64,000 nt of DNA, from positions 1,922,736 to 1,986,735 of the forward strand of contig OX246740.1 of NCBI GenBank assembly GCA_945910005.1, given 5' to 3'. Below, piece by piece: positions 12,227 to 23,792 of the stretch. The translations under genes were made by a program, and so were the position numbers. This stretch comes from Isoperla grammatica (lineage: Eukaryota; Arthropoda; Insecta; Plecoptera; Perlodidae). The notes under the pieces were generated by a model that worked only from the letters and a program-made list of their open reading frames with translations, was not told where the DNA came from and searched no databases. Every line of letters begins with the position of its first letter. The stretch's first letter is position 1.

Positions 12227-13842
12227 TATATAATACACAAGAATGTCGAACGTTTTGGACTACATGGCCTTGGTCACCGACCATTAAGACACTACACATA
12301 TTACCACAAACACTATGGAAAACATGAAGAAAAGTGTTTTTTAATAGTAGTATTATTGTTATATACCTCCACTACTATTATTGTGTCCAATAAATAAATA
12401 AACTAGGAAAACGCTCTGCATTGCCAGATGAGCAATTTTTTAAATGTATAATTATAAAATGAAAAAAATGACGCTACACCGGGGGGCATAAAGTTTTACG
12501 ACACGGAGGCGAATCTCTATTGGTTGACGAGATGCAGCATGATGGTCGGAGAGACCACTTGTGGGCATATGAAATGATAATTTTTTTTGTAGGTTGGCAT
12601 CTAGACGGATTTTCCTGGTTATGTTAACAGCATCTAGTTAAGTGGTCACGAGTGTTGACTGAAAATTCCAACCAAATCCGTCAAGCCGTTTGACCTGTGC
12701 GCGACAAACAATATTACAAATAGCAAAATATATCGCCGTAAATAAACAATTTTTGGTTACAAGATGGCGGTTAATAGAGCAGTTCCAAAACGTTTGTCAC
12801 GTGTTGACACCATTATTGTGCATACCGTCTTAATAAATAAATAAATAAATAAATAAATAAATTAAATAAATAAATAAATAAATAAATACTGTAAATAAAT
12901 AAATAAATAAATAAATAATTAAATAAATATGAATTTTAAGTTTAAAAAAGTAAATTATTTATAGTTATTTATAGACAAACTGTTACACAGAGGGTAGGCA
13001 TAGCCCTAATAGATTATGGTTATGGATTTATATATTTTTTAAATTAGATATTAATTATCATTGTTTCCATACACTGGCCAGTATTACAAGCAGCTAATAA
13101 GAAAGTTAGTAGCAAATAATTTTTTTTCACCATGACAGAAGCCTTAAAATCCACGTATGTACTTAGCTCATATTAACTTCCCTATTATTATTAGCTGTTC
13201 ATAATACCGGACCTTAATGTTCTTTTAAATTTTAATCCAATTGGATTTTTGAAGGATTCAACATTCAAGGGGATTAACTATAATTCTGGACCAATCAATG
13301 CAATTTTAAAATTGTGCAACAAACATCATAATGAGTGTGTGCTAATACTTTGACTTAATAATTTTGAAGGACACTGGTGCCATAAGGTAAATATGTTTGT
13401 ATTCTCACCCTTCACCGATGCTTCTAGGAGGCTGGATAAACTCATCTCTCCTTTAATCGTACCTCCCTGCAATGGAATTCATCAACCTAAATTACCACTT
13501 CACTCACATCAGCCATCATGTAACAGACAAACTCACATTACACCTCGAATTAAAACCTAAATTATCACTAAACTTATTGCCAAGTATGGTAACAGACTTG
13601 TCGAAGTTCGCCAACCCCGTGGCCAATATCACTAAATCTAACTTTATGGACGGGCAATTAATGACTTCCGTCCACCACCATGCCACTAGAGGGCAACACA
13701 ATATATTCTTAGACCACCATAAACTCGCACTCTATTCCAAAAGCCCACACTACCTATGCTCCCTTATATTGTCTCCCGCCCGTTTATTGTATTGATGTAT
13801 GTAATGATGGGTAAAGCAAATAAAATGTTAATTTTTCTTTAG
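12227..13842. other. intron with (TAAA)n; no gene recognised
   Basis: Contains a TAAA/AAAT microsatellite at about 12829-12935. It also holds a copy of a dispersed repeat (GGCGAATCTCTATTGG at about 12511, also at about 11146). The open frame at 13472-13795 has no recognisable family. Confidence 0.4.
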
Positions 13843-13912
13843 GGATGTGCGGGTAGTGATTTTTGAACTCGGGTCGGGCTCAGGTCGGGTACTTCCAAGT
13901 ACGTCAATGTTC
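13843..13912 (+). mobile_element. truncated hAT-like end
   Basis: Begins TAGGGATGTGCGGGTAG and continues with CGGGT-rich sequence, like the left ends of the hAT-type elements at 17.2, 19.2, 20.3 and 33.9 kb. The right end and target duplication are not present. Confidence 0.45.
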
Positions 13913-14364
13913 TTATGAGGCGCTCACGTTGCACTAGTCTGTTTTACCCTCCTAAGTCGAGAATTGACGGTTTTAAGCACTCTACCTTTAATAGAATCCA
14001 ATCTACGTACAATACTGTTATGAAATCGGACAAGTGGAAAATTTTAGACCTCTTTGTTGATTCCTCATTTCAGACAAAATTAAAATGTAGCAAGGTCCTG
14101 CTTAGTAGAGATGGTTTTAATGTGTTTAAGTTGTTGTTTGCACGTCTTTTTTTAAATTGTTGTTGTTTTTATAATTTAATGACTGAGTGATGACTAACGG
14201 CTATATTGTTTACCCTTGCTGATTGTGTTTGTTATGGGTGTGTTTATTTATGGATATAGTCCTTAATAATGAATTACTTAAAAATTAAATTACTTTATTA
14301 TATCTAATGTATCTGGGATGATAATCCTTTATTAAATCAATAATAAATAATAAATAATAATAAC

Positions 14365-14403
<39 letters not shown>
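13913..14403 (+). mobile_element. LINE 3' end with (AAT)n tail
   Basis: An open segment (13915-14190) resembling the C-terminal tail of a LINE ORF2 is followed by untranslated sequence and ends in an (AAT)n run (about 14338-14402). That is the usual 3' tail of CR1/Rex-like LINEs. Strongly 5'-truncated; family assignment is tentative. Confidence 0.5.
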
Positions 14404-15060
14404 CGGCCGACTACCAGTAAACTTAGAGCCCCAGTTTTGGGTTTGGTAAAAGTGCCCTTAAATAAATGAGACAAAAAATTAAAAAAATCGAGCCCAAATT
14501 TGATTGAGAATGGTTGAACCGTTTGGGCAGTAGGTGTTTTGTTTTTGTGACGTCACAGCGGGGCAACATTCTCTGTAGCAAGGCCGTGCTCGCCCAGACA
14601 ACCCCGCAGCCAGCACCGTCCGTCAGTTCGAGTCATGCCAAAGCAAACCCTTACTCTCACTTGCTGCATCTTCACTGAGAATAATGTTCGAAAATGTATT
14701 TTAATACGTTTAATGTAAATTACAAACATGGTTGGTTCGTTTTTTTTTCAGTGTACAACAGCAAAGTGCAAAGATCGGGTTTGTATTTTATTTATTTCCA
14801 AGCATTGAAAAATATTTAGGAATGCCGCATATATAAAAGGTGGTTACGAGTTGTAAAAAGAAAATATTTCCTACCTACCAAAACTGTAAATAAATAAAAT
14901 AAATAAATAAAATTCACATTTAGAGTCTACCCACTAAACTGATTTGCAGTGGGGGACTTTAATTTAAAGTGACTAAACCAACCCTGTAGGCTTCGAACAC
15001 CATCGACCAGTGAGCGATAACCAACCAAAGATCAATATTTCAAATACGATACATATGAAT
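14404..15060. other. intron, nothing recognised
   Basis: No supportable feature; one short AAATA run at about 14888-14910. Confidence 0.4.
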
Positions 15061-15099
15061 CAGTGATTGGACAGTGCGAACACCTGCGGACAAATGCCA

Positions 15100-15312
15100 G
15101 AATCAACAAGGCCGATTCAGAACAACTTTGAATTTATTGAGTGCTTCGTTGCTAGGATGGCTCCATAGTCATCCTTTACTTATTCCTAAGCGAAGAAGTA
15201 ATGGAATTGAATCCACATTAGAAGTTAAAAAACTTCTGCCTGAAGCGGGATTTGAACCCGGGACCTTCTGCATTGGAAGCAGGGATGCTAACCACTGGAC
15301 CAACGAGCCACC
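15100..15312 (-). mobile_element. tRNA-derived SINE
   Basis: The minus strand from 15312 starts with a tRNA-like head: an A-box match TGGTCCAGTGG (about 15287-15297) and a B-box match GGTTCAAATCC (about 15249-15259), with CTTCCAA in the anticodon region as in tRNA-Gly. The anticodon arm is irregular and no clean acceptor stem closes. About 130 bp of non-tRNA body follows, so this is a SINE and not a functional tRNA gene. Confidence 0.65.
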
Positions 15313-16249
15313 TATGCGCAGATAGTCTATGCAAGAGAAATAAAATATATTCGTCAACTACGTAAATACCTATTCAAAATCACAGTAAAATGCTTCTTCC
15401 CCTTGGGCGGTCTTGGTCTGTATACACCCTGTTTGCTTTTGGGTAGGCCTACTGCTATCTGACGGCGCTTGCGACACACGCGGGAATAACTACCCTCTTG
15501 TTTTTACCAATGACTCCCAAGACTTCATCCAATTCACAAATAATTGTTACACAACGTGTCTCCACATTTTGTTCGAAACAAGTTTTTATATTTCACCGTC
15601 TGCATGCATGCGTCACAGAAAAACGTCTGCCAAACTGTGTTCAAATTGCCCAAGTTTAAAAATATTTTTTTGGAAGATGAATGAATTATTACACACTCCG
15701 AAGTCAATGCTTATCCTTAACTGATTTAGATTCTTGATATTAAATCCGTATCCATAACGGTCACCGCACTGCCCACATGTGCACTGTTCTGTGTTCCAAG
15801 CTCTGCCTTCGAATGTTTTGCACTTAGCACTTTCGACCACGTTATTCTGTCGTCTTTAGTCAATTTCTTCGACTGTGTATTTTGGTTCGAAACAGTAGGG
15901 ATGGACACATTCCACATTAGTGAACAAGCTTGGACTGACAAGACACTTTCTAAAAATAACGTAATAGTAAACGGATAAACCGTACTTTGCCCTCTATAGG
16001 CGGGTCTCGCAGCTGCGAGGGTTGCATTGAAGGCCACGTAGACAATTCAAACCTGTGACAATTGACAATTTTGACTTTTTTGACAAATTGACAAAAATTG
16101 ACAATTCAATTTGCGCCACAATCGACCTCGTTCCAAAATAAGTTTTCCCTCATAATCAATGAACCATTGAACCGATTTATGAGATTTGTTCTTTATTCCT
16201 ATTTTCTACCGCTTCTTTATCACATAATAAATTAATCATCCATAGCTTC
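15313..16249. other. intron, no gene recognised
   Basis: Overlapping minus-strand frames at 15613-16037 include a Cys-containing stretch (CTCGQCGDRYGYG) that looks slightly protein-like but lacks family support. Just after it, several TTGACAATT-type short repeats occur (about 16050-16110). Confidence 0.35.
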
Positions 16250-16378
16250 AAACTGGGATACTGCCTTTAAAACTCATGCTGACAAATTTAATAAATTCAG
16301 CCACCTCCTGAACTTGAACTTTACAGATAAAGCCTATTACTCTATCAATGAATATCTGAAATCATAAACAATGTACTG
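16250..16378 (+). mobile_element. LINE ORF2 tail fragment
   Basis: The plus strand reads FKTHADKFNKFSHLL, then YYSINEYLKS and a stop. It resembles the LINE tail at 10.7 kb (YSLNEYL), so both are probably remnants of related LINEs. Confidence 0.5.
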
Positions 16379-16552
16379 TACTTTCCTCTAGGCCTACATT
16401 AACGAATGCATGACCCTTTATGACCATGATCCTCTTAGTGTGTAGTAAAGAAATATTAGTAATTATATCATATGTAGGTCTAACAGGTAATATAGAAGAG
16501 CATTATGCAAAATGAATATATCACCTTTTGTAATTGTACTTATAATAAAGAT

Positions 16553-16590
16553 TATTATCATTATTATTATTATTATTATTATTGTTATTT
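16553..16590. repeat. (ATT)n microsatellite
   Basis: Uninterrupted trinucleotide repeat. Confidence 0.95.
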
Positions 16591-16944
16591 TATTGAATGT
16601 ATCACAATTAACAATCATACAATCTCGGTCAAAACCGGCGTTAACATGTTATACGGACGTTATGTCAAGTATTTCCATGTGTCTACCTTATTTAACTTCA
16701 CTAATCACATGTTACTAGTTTACAGTCATCAATCTTGGCCAAAGCCGGTGTTTACATGTTATACGGACAATACGGATGTAATGTCAAGTATTTCCATGAT
16801 GTACTTTGTTCAACTTCAGTCGTTACTGTCTTATTATTAGTACTTGTTCTTGTTCATAGTATACACTGTATAATGATATATTTGCGTTGTCTTCGTGTGT
16901 GTCTTCTTTGCGTCGTGTTACTGTTACGTATGTTATTTTTTGTT

Positions 16945-16945
16945 G

Positions 16946-16976
<31 letters not shown>

Positions 16977-16998
16977 TATTACTATTATTATTATTATG

Positions 16999-17046
<48 letters not shown>
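16945..17046. repeat. (ATT)n microsatellite
   Basis: About 100 bp of ATT repeat with a few changes. It produces poly-Ile/poly-Asn frames that are not genes. Confidence 0.95.
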
Positions 17047-17165
17047 GCGTAACGTAGACCCTTCACATAATATAGGCCTATGGTCAGGGTATACTACAAG
17101 TCATTACTCAATACTACAGTATGAACTTAGGCCTAATACTTAGTCATAAGGTAAATCATTACTTC

Positions 17166-17590
17166 TAAGGATGTCATGGGGTACCCGGGTCACCCGGATC
17201 CAGAAATTACCCGAATCAATTTTTAAGATACGAATCTTAATCGGGTAGAAATATTTGTTAAAAAAAAAAAAAAAAAAATACACGACATTTTTGCGACTAA
17301 TTCCTGCTTGTGGGCGTGGCGAGCGGGTCGCTGGTTAGTACGCGCTGTCATTACTGCGGGGGAGGTCTGTGATCCATGTACACTCCCTTCCCCCACCCCT
17401 TTTGCGGCCGGCAGCTGACACAGGCAGAGAATGGCCTTCAACCGTGTGGTTTCGGGGCGGCGGGGGGGGGGGGGGGGGGGGTGTAACCAAGATAAGATGA
17501 CATCATTATTTAGGCTTTCTGGATTCGAGTAACCCGGTTTCTGGAAGGTCTGGAACAAGATCCGAATTTTCCTACCCTATGACATCCCTA
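17166..17590. mobile_element. hAT-type non-autonomous transposon
   Basis: Ends TAAGGATGTCAT and (inverted) TAGGGATGTCAT are flanked by near-identical 8-bp repeats ATTACTTC (17158-17165) and ATGACTTC (17591-17598). 425 bp. The subterminal sequence is rich in TACCCGGGT, as in the other hAT-type elements here; a G/C homopolymer lies inside. Confidence 0.8.
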
Positions 17591-18515
17591 ATGACTTCTA
17601 AATCTAACAGAGTCCATTACAAAAGTTACATATACGTACTGTATTACATTAAAAATAGTAAATACTAGGCTAGTTGTACATACAAAGGTTTGTATTATCC
17701 ATCATCATCTTGGTGGGGGCTGAGGGGTGTTGCATGCTCTAGCATGCCCTTAAGGCGGGTTCACACAAAATGACTAAGACGAACAATTAAGGTTTAAGAA
17801 AGTTGAAGTATACGATTTACATTGAAGGATTAACACACTTTACTAGTGATTAGTGTTTAAGACCGAGTGATTAAGAAAGTTCATTATTGTAATTCACGAT
17901 TGTTAACCGTTAGTAACAACCAATCGCTGCGTGGAACGTCACAATAGTTCAGCCAATGAAAATCGTACCATCCGAGTCAAGTTAAGTTTTAATGTTGTTT
18001 AGGTTTTCACTTTTACGCAGATTTTGTTTTGACAGCTTCCGGTCACGGCTTCCGGGTAAACAATAGGTTCATTCGATTTGGCTACACCTTTTGTACTTTT
18101 TGCACTCACTCCATGTTATTTCATGGTGTAAATGGCAAAAAGTACAAAAAGTGATGGTTAATCAAACGAACTTAATTTCAAATCAAAGTTTCATGTCGTT
18201 TGCTGTTTGTTGTCTGCTGCAGTCCATGCGAGCGTGAAAATGAATTCCGATGATGAGTGACTAGGGCGATATCATTCATATCTTCATCCATTTTCAGCAA
18301 ATATAATAACAGCTGTCAACTTCGGGACAACATGGAACCGTTTTTGTTTTACATGCCCACGCCATAGTACTAATTATTACGGGAAGAGTGCGCTACGCAC
18401 TTGTCAAAGCACTCGAAGACTGCTATCTTTCAAAGTCGTCATGTATTTCTTTGCAAGATATGGGGGGGCCAAGTTTTGTTTTCCTAAGGCTTCGTCACTG
18501 GTTGCTAGTCTTAGT

Positions 18516-19862
18516 CAGGGGTGGACAATTACCGGTCGCCCGGTCGCCGTGGCGACTAAAAATTTCATCCTGGCGCCTAAATTATCAAGAACTAAAAAGT
18601 ACTAATTTTCATTCATTTGAGAAAAAAAGTATTTTTTTAGTTAAAATTAATAATTGGATGGAATCAATTTTTTTTGTTCGCCTTTGATTAACTAGTTTGA
18701 CATCTTCCTTCACCGACAGCTGATACGAATTGCGAGGGCTGACACGCGCCTTTTCAAACCCAAAGCTTTTACTGTTATACTTTCAGTGCGAATTTATGTG
18801 ACACTTCAATGTGACGTTGGCTTAGGGCCTCGTAAAAAGGAAACGTGGAAACGGTGGGCCTACGGATAGACCTTCAAAACAGTTGAAGTTAACAAGTTTC
18901 CTGTCAGTAAGTAGGCCTAGGCCTAGTAGTACGACTAATTCAGTTGAAATCGAATCGGGGGAAACAGGTTCTTCCTCACGTGTTGATGTTTCAATCTTAA
19001 CTCCGCCTACTAGGCCTACACCAGTAACAGGGATAGGCCTAGGCCTAGCCGTAGAAGCAAATGCATCTCGACCAACACCTGCATCGACAATTACGGCCGC
19101 TTAGAACAAAACACGTAAATAAATAACGTAAAATAAATACCTAAAATACCTGCCCCTTAGTCTACTTCAAGTTAGGGATAACGAAACCCGACTTTTTTAC
19201 GACCCGGGTACCCGTTCACTATACCCGCGGGTTACCCGGGTAGGCCTAGGCCTAATAAAACAAAAAAAATCGTGTGGGGTGTCAAATCAACCTCTCAATA
19301 TCGCTCTCGTCGAAAATTACACCACAAATAATGTATTGTAGAAGCAGGGATTAGGATGTTTCATTATATTTCGTGATGAAAAGTTGAACACCCATGACAA
19401 GTCAAAGTTACAACAGCGCGGGGGATCGAGGATCGGAGCGGGATGAAACATAATGCGTTACAGCTGCCACTCAAGCTCAAGGGGACGGCCCGTTGAAGTG
19501 TCGAATGGTTGTGTGCTTTGGGTGGGAGAAAGGGGGGGGGGGGGGTGTAGGGTAGCAGCACTTCGGCCAGGCTTACATGAACAGGGAATCGGGCGGCATG
19601 AACAAAAGAAACTATCAAAGTGGACAGTTTATTTATAGACGCGATTCTATTTCTTAGGGAAATACCGCCAAGCACAAAAATAAAACACGTAATGACAGAT
19701 GAATCAGTTCAAATTCAAAACATTTAGCTAATTCGCGGTTCTCAATTTCAGGAACCGGGTTTTGTCGGGTAAACGGGTAGAGAAAACACAAACCCGTACC
19801 CGACTTCGTCGGGCGGGTATCGGGTACCCGTCGTCTTCCCTACTTCAAGTTCATTAAATTAA

Positions 19863-19897
<35 letters not shown>

Positions 19898-20134
19898 ATA
19901 TATAAATAAATAAATAAATAAGCTTCCTATGTCACCCTATTTTTTCTGCAAATTCGCCTGAAATCGCGTTTCAGACAGTCAAACGTACTGCAATCCTCAA
20001 AAAAAAAAAAAAAACCTTTGGCGAAATTGGCCTGCAGCAGCTGGGGCTTTGCCCCAGACCCCGGACTTGCCACACGACCTCGTTGCTTCGCCAGATTGTT
20101 GCTGGCGCATTATTGAAAGATTTGTCCACCCCTG
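18516..20134. mobile_element. hAT-type transposon, middle layer of nest
   Basis: Ends CAGGGGTGGACAA and (inverted) CAGGGGTGGACAAATC are flanked by the perfect 8-bp repeat GTCTTAGT (18508-18515 and 20135-20142). The interior near each end matches the element at 56878-57262 (GGGCTTTGCCCCAGACCCC motif), so they are one family. The element at 19173-19842 is inserted inside. Confidence 0.9.
19173..19842. mobile_element. hAT-type transposon, inner layer of nest
   Basis: Starts TAGGGATAACGA, ends (inverted) TAGGGAAGACGA, with the perfect 8-bp duplication CTTCAAGT at 19165-19172 and 19843-19850. 670 bp with GGGTACCCG motifs at both ends and no coding capacity. Confidence 0.88.
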
Positions 20135-20337
20135 GTCTTAGTCCATAGTCATTCTGTCTGAACGCGCCTTTACCGTTCGAAGCCTACGTCATATCCCTTA
20201 CTGCATCATTTGAATGCCTCTTAATGATATATCGAATGAACCTATTATTGAAATGAACAATTATGCATCTATGGCAACGTCATGTTATAGCTGGTCTGGG
20301 CAACATGTGATTGGAGCTGGTCGGGCAGACTACAGAC

Positions 20338-20968
20338 CAGGGATGTCAATACCCGGGTACCCTCGCGACGTACCCGGACTACCCGGGTAGTAAATAATAC
20401 TAAATACGCGTTTTATTGTCATGGGTGTCAAATGATTCACAAAGTTGTGGAGAGAGACATTATATTGTTACCTGGTATCAGGTTGCATTGTCTTCGATGC
20501 AAAACGATCGCGGAAGTATTCAACAAAGCTTCAAAGCTTGCGTCTCCACTACGATAGGCGGTGGTCGGCCGCGTCAAGCGATGACGTCATAGTCCGAGCT
20601 CGAACACGAGAACATGATTGCGGTAAAGGTACGACGGGCGGGTGCGCTCCCTCGGACTCGCAACCGTTCCGCAGCATTCTTCCATAGGCCTATAGAAGAT
20701 GATACTAATTCGGCTTTACGTCTCATTTTTTTGCGATGGTAACTAATCATGACGGGGGGGGGGGGGGGGTGTCAAGTTAAATGCCGGCAAATTGAAAAGC
20801 GCGGCTCGTACGCTCGCAGAAAGACGCCAGTAGGGAAATATCGCAATGTTGAATTGATTTCGTTTTGAACAGAAGAAGGGAACGGGTAGTACCTGGTAAC
20901 GGGTATTGAAAAGTTGGAACCGTACCCGTGTGTACCGGGCGGGTAACGGGTACCCGTTGACATCCCTA
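20338..20968. mobile_element. hAT-type non-autonomous transposon
   Basis: Ends CAGGGATGTCAATACCCG and (inverted) TAGGGATGTCAACGGGTACC, flanked by the perfect 8-bp repeat CTACAGAC (20330-20337 and 20969-20976). 631 bp, contains a G homopolymer at about 20755-20770. Confidence 0.92.
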
Positions 20969-21022
20969 CTACAGACCAGAGCTAGTTTATCTGCAGCCGA
21001 AATTAAAAACTTCTCAACTTAC

Positions 21023-21361
21023 CGATATTGTTGGCGCATTAGGACACTCCGGTAGCTCGTTCTGAAATGAGCGTTGAAACTTGAACGAGATGTTCAGAGG
21101 CGTCTGTTGAACCTTGACCAACTGCCGTTCAGGCTGACTAGATGGAGACGGCTTGGCACCACAAGTAACGAGCGTTTGCCCGATATTCCTTACCACCGGC
21201 AGTTCGAAAGATTGCAGAATGGATGCTAAGGAGCGCGCGGGAGTAGGGTACATTGGGTTCACAGCCTGCGGAAACGGAGTGGTGTAAGAAACTAAGGGCG
21301 GGTAACTCACGGGATAAGTGCCGGGCGGTGGCGCACTAACGTCAATACCGGGATTGAAGTC
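21023..21361 (-). CDS. internal exon of the large Arg/Ser-rich protein gene
   Basis: 339 nt, 113 codons. Acceptor TTTTTCAACAG before GACTTCAATCC and donor ATATCG|GTAAGT are both good, and both borders fall between codons. The upstream exon (ending at 23793 on ATG|GTAACA) is also phase 0, so the two join cleanly. The sequence is Pro/Tyr-rich at the start (PPPGTYPVSYPPL) and then mixed, including LASILQSFELPVVRNIG. No domain is recognised. Confidence 0.75.
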
Positions 21362-22059
21362 CTGTTGAAAAACAAAACAATTTAGGGGTGTTGGCACATG
21401 GGGGGCATTTGGCCCCCTCCTTGAATTTTCAATTTACAACTAAAATAACAATTTCTAAATAGGCCTATACCAATAACTGTTTTTAGTCCTACATAAAACA
21501 GAGTGTAAAAAACCGATCCTATAGAGTAGACATTGAGGGCTGGTTGACCCACCCAGCAGACTGTGACGGTGGCATTTTTTTTACGCAAAGCTTGACATAG
21601 ATAACGCCACCCAGCTCCAAGTCCAGAGCCTGCTGGATGGGTCAATCAGCACTCTGTTCAAGGCTCCGTTAGGCAGAGATCAAGTAGACCTTGATTTTGA
21701 GCTCGTAGTAGGCTAGCGCTGGGACTGATAAAAAGTGGCAGCTCTCTTGCACTCATTAGTAAAGTCAAGCCACGTAGCAAGAAAACACAAACAAAACAAA
21801 CATTCTTTTGGTATTCTCACAACTCACACAAACTCACATACTGCATAGGAGAATGCACACAATAGTAATCCAATTAGTAAATACAAATAAAATAAACATA
21901 TTTTGTGAGGGGGGGGGGGGGGAGTATTTAGGCCTATGTTTAAACGTGTTTTAGTACGATAGGCCCTACATGCTTAGGGTTATAAACGCTTTTACCAACC
22001 CCCAATATATTAATATAACCCAAAAATGAATCCCAAAATGGTAAATTATAAATAATATA
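21362..22059. other. intron, nothing recognised
   Basis: Intron between the 21.0-kb and 23.8-kb exons. A short G run at about 21909-21922. Confidence 0.4.
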
Positions 22060-23734
22060 GGGTCATCCGGGGGAAGTGTGACATGGGGGGAAGTGTGACA
22101 CCTGCCTGTAGTTTAGGCACCGTTGGATGAAAAAAAAAAAAAAAAAATTGAAATTATTTGGAAGATCATTGTTTCTGGAAATACATAAATCAAATAATGC
22201 ATTTAGTAAGTTGTAATGGTAATACACATTAAATAACAATGGTACACAAAAGAATTACAAATAATAATTCGGCAAACGTTTAGTAAGTTGGCAATATTAT
22301 GGAAGGAGCTAACAGAAAAGTAAAAAAAAGTAGTTTTTATGGCTACCAAGACATATAAATGACTAAATATGATTTGCAAAAAATTACAACAATACTGCAA
22401 TTAGTAGTAAATGAAGGTATCACTCTTACCCCATACATTTGTATGTGCTGGGGGAAGTGTGACAACCACAACAACCACTAAAGAAGGCTGTGGGATTTAT
22501 GTTTTATTTAATTTATTAGTTAATCAAACTGTAGACACGCCTGGCAAGTCATTCGAGCGTATTTTGTTGAAAACTGTGGGACAGTCAGCCACTGGGACTA
22601 AAACATGTAAACGTCGAATTGACGTTGCCGAGGTAATTACGCAGAATGATTATTTAGAAACCCTTAAAATTCGAAAAGCCGATCAAACCATTAAAGGCAA
22701 GGGTTCTAAAAACGTTAAGAAAGCCGCTACGAAAAAAGGTGCCAAGAAGACAGTAAAATCTTCAAAGGAAGAAGTGCCGTTACGCCTACTTGACACGTCT
22801 TCGAATGATGAATCCGATAATGAAGTAGCCCTTCCGGAAATTCAGCCCAAACAATGTTTGGATATGACACAATATAAACAAGGCACCTACGCTCTTGTTA
22901 ATTTCAAAGGACATTCTAAAAGTGCAAAGAAATACACATATGTTTGTGTCGTTCAACGGCCAGCTGACGTTGATGAAGATGACCCGGAGGTTAGCGTCAT
23001 GGCCTTGAATTGTAGCAACAAAACAAAAACAATATTCTCTATGAATGAGGAGGATATTTCTTTTGTTAGTGTAGATGATATCTTGGGAATATTGCCAGAG
23101 CCTGAGATCATTAACGTTGGCTGTAGGATTAAGTATCGGTTCAATGGTTGTGTAAGCAGGGTGTACGAAAAAGCATAGGTAAATGTAACTAAATTTATGA
23201 CGTTTAAACGCCTGGTTACGGAGCAGAGTAGATGCACTTTGTCCATGTAAGCCTGGGCCATGCCTTGACTCCCATATGATCACGTTCCAAGTGATTGTCA
23301 AGTGCATAAACGTGATTCCTGTAAATTATAATTGCTCATACAATTTTGAAATATTAATAAAAATTACTAAAACAAATATTTTTAATTTTTTTTTTTTATT
23401 TTCCAGTCTTAAGAGAGTGTTCATATTTATCACATTTACCCCTTGCCTGATTTCATGCTCAAAGCCCATGAAATCCTAAGGTGTCACACTTACCCCAGTC
23501 CATATCACACTTCCCCCATTTTGATGGGGTAAGTGTGATAAGTGCATTGTTTCACTTAATATTTTATTACAAGTGACATGTGACCTTGACAGATGTAATT
23601 TTTTTTTGCCAATTACAAAACATATCAATTGGTCAAACCTGAAATTTCTGAATTATTTGTGTGAAACCCCAAGCAGCTACGTGCTCTACAAAACCCAACT
23701 AGCCAAATCTTATCACACTTCCCCCGGATGACCC
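22060..23734 (+). mobile_element. pogo/Tigger-like element keeping only a transposase tail
   Basis: A 22-bp perfect terminal inverted repeat (starting GGGTCATCCGGGGGAAG) is flanked by TA on both sides, the insertion signature of the Tc1/mariner/pogo superfamily. GGGGGAAGTGTGA motifs recur inside both ends (about 22080, 22449, 23495-23515), possibly transposase-binding repeats. It carries one open frame (22411-23178). It lies within an intron of the minus-strand gene. Confidence 0.85.
22411..23178 (+). pseudogene. C-terminal remnant of a pogo-like transposase
   Basis: 255 open codons to a TAG inside the TA-flanked element. The N-terminal 45 residues are terminal-repeat translation. From about residue 65 the text (CKRRIDVAEVI, then a Lys-rich run with KKAATKKGAKKTVK, Ser/Asp/Glu-rich SSNDESDNE, then a folded-looking C-terminal part with YALVNFKG, YVCVVQ, VDDILGILPEPE) resembles the basic-acidic tail and C-terminal module of DDE superfamily-1 (pogo/CENP-B-like) transposases. 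The DNA-binding and catalytic DDE regions are absent. Recognition is by pattern and family memory; a host-derived frame is a less likely alternative. Confidence 0.5.
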
Positions 23735-23792
23735 TAGCCTATATGCATGCAGTAGGGGCCTACATTCTAAGAAAGTGAAACAACATTGTTAC

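Larger units (their letters stand above)
17753..20169. mobile_element. Harbinger-like element, outer layer of a three-level nest
   Basis: Termini AGGCGGGTTCACACA and (inverted) AGGCGCGTTCAGACA are flanked by TTA on both sides, the 3-bp duplication seen with PIF/Harbinger transposons. Without the nested insert the element is about 790 bp. No transposase frame. It contains the hAT element 18516-20134, which itself contains a second hAT element. Confidence 0.7.

Noticed and set aside
15238..15312. Possible tRNA gene on the minus strand
   Set aside because: A and B boxes are present but the anticodon arm is irregular, the acceptor stem does not close and SINE-like body follows.
15613..16037. Minus-strand frames with CTCGQCGDRYGYG, considered as the missing exon
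   Set aside because: Frames shift against each other, no matching acceptor-donor pair of length 3n+1 was found, and there is no similarity to the flanking exons.
22411..23178. 255-codon ORF first read as a host gene
   Set aside because: It lies wholly inside a TA-flanked element with perfect 22-bp inverted ends and resembles a transposase tail.
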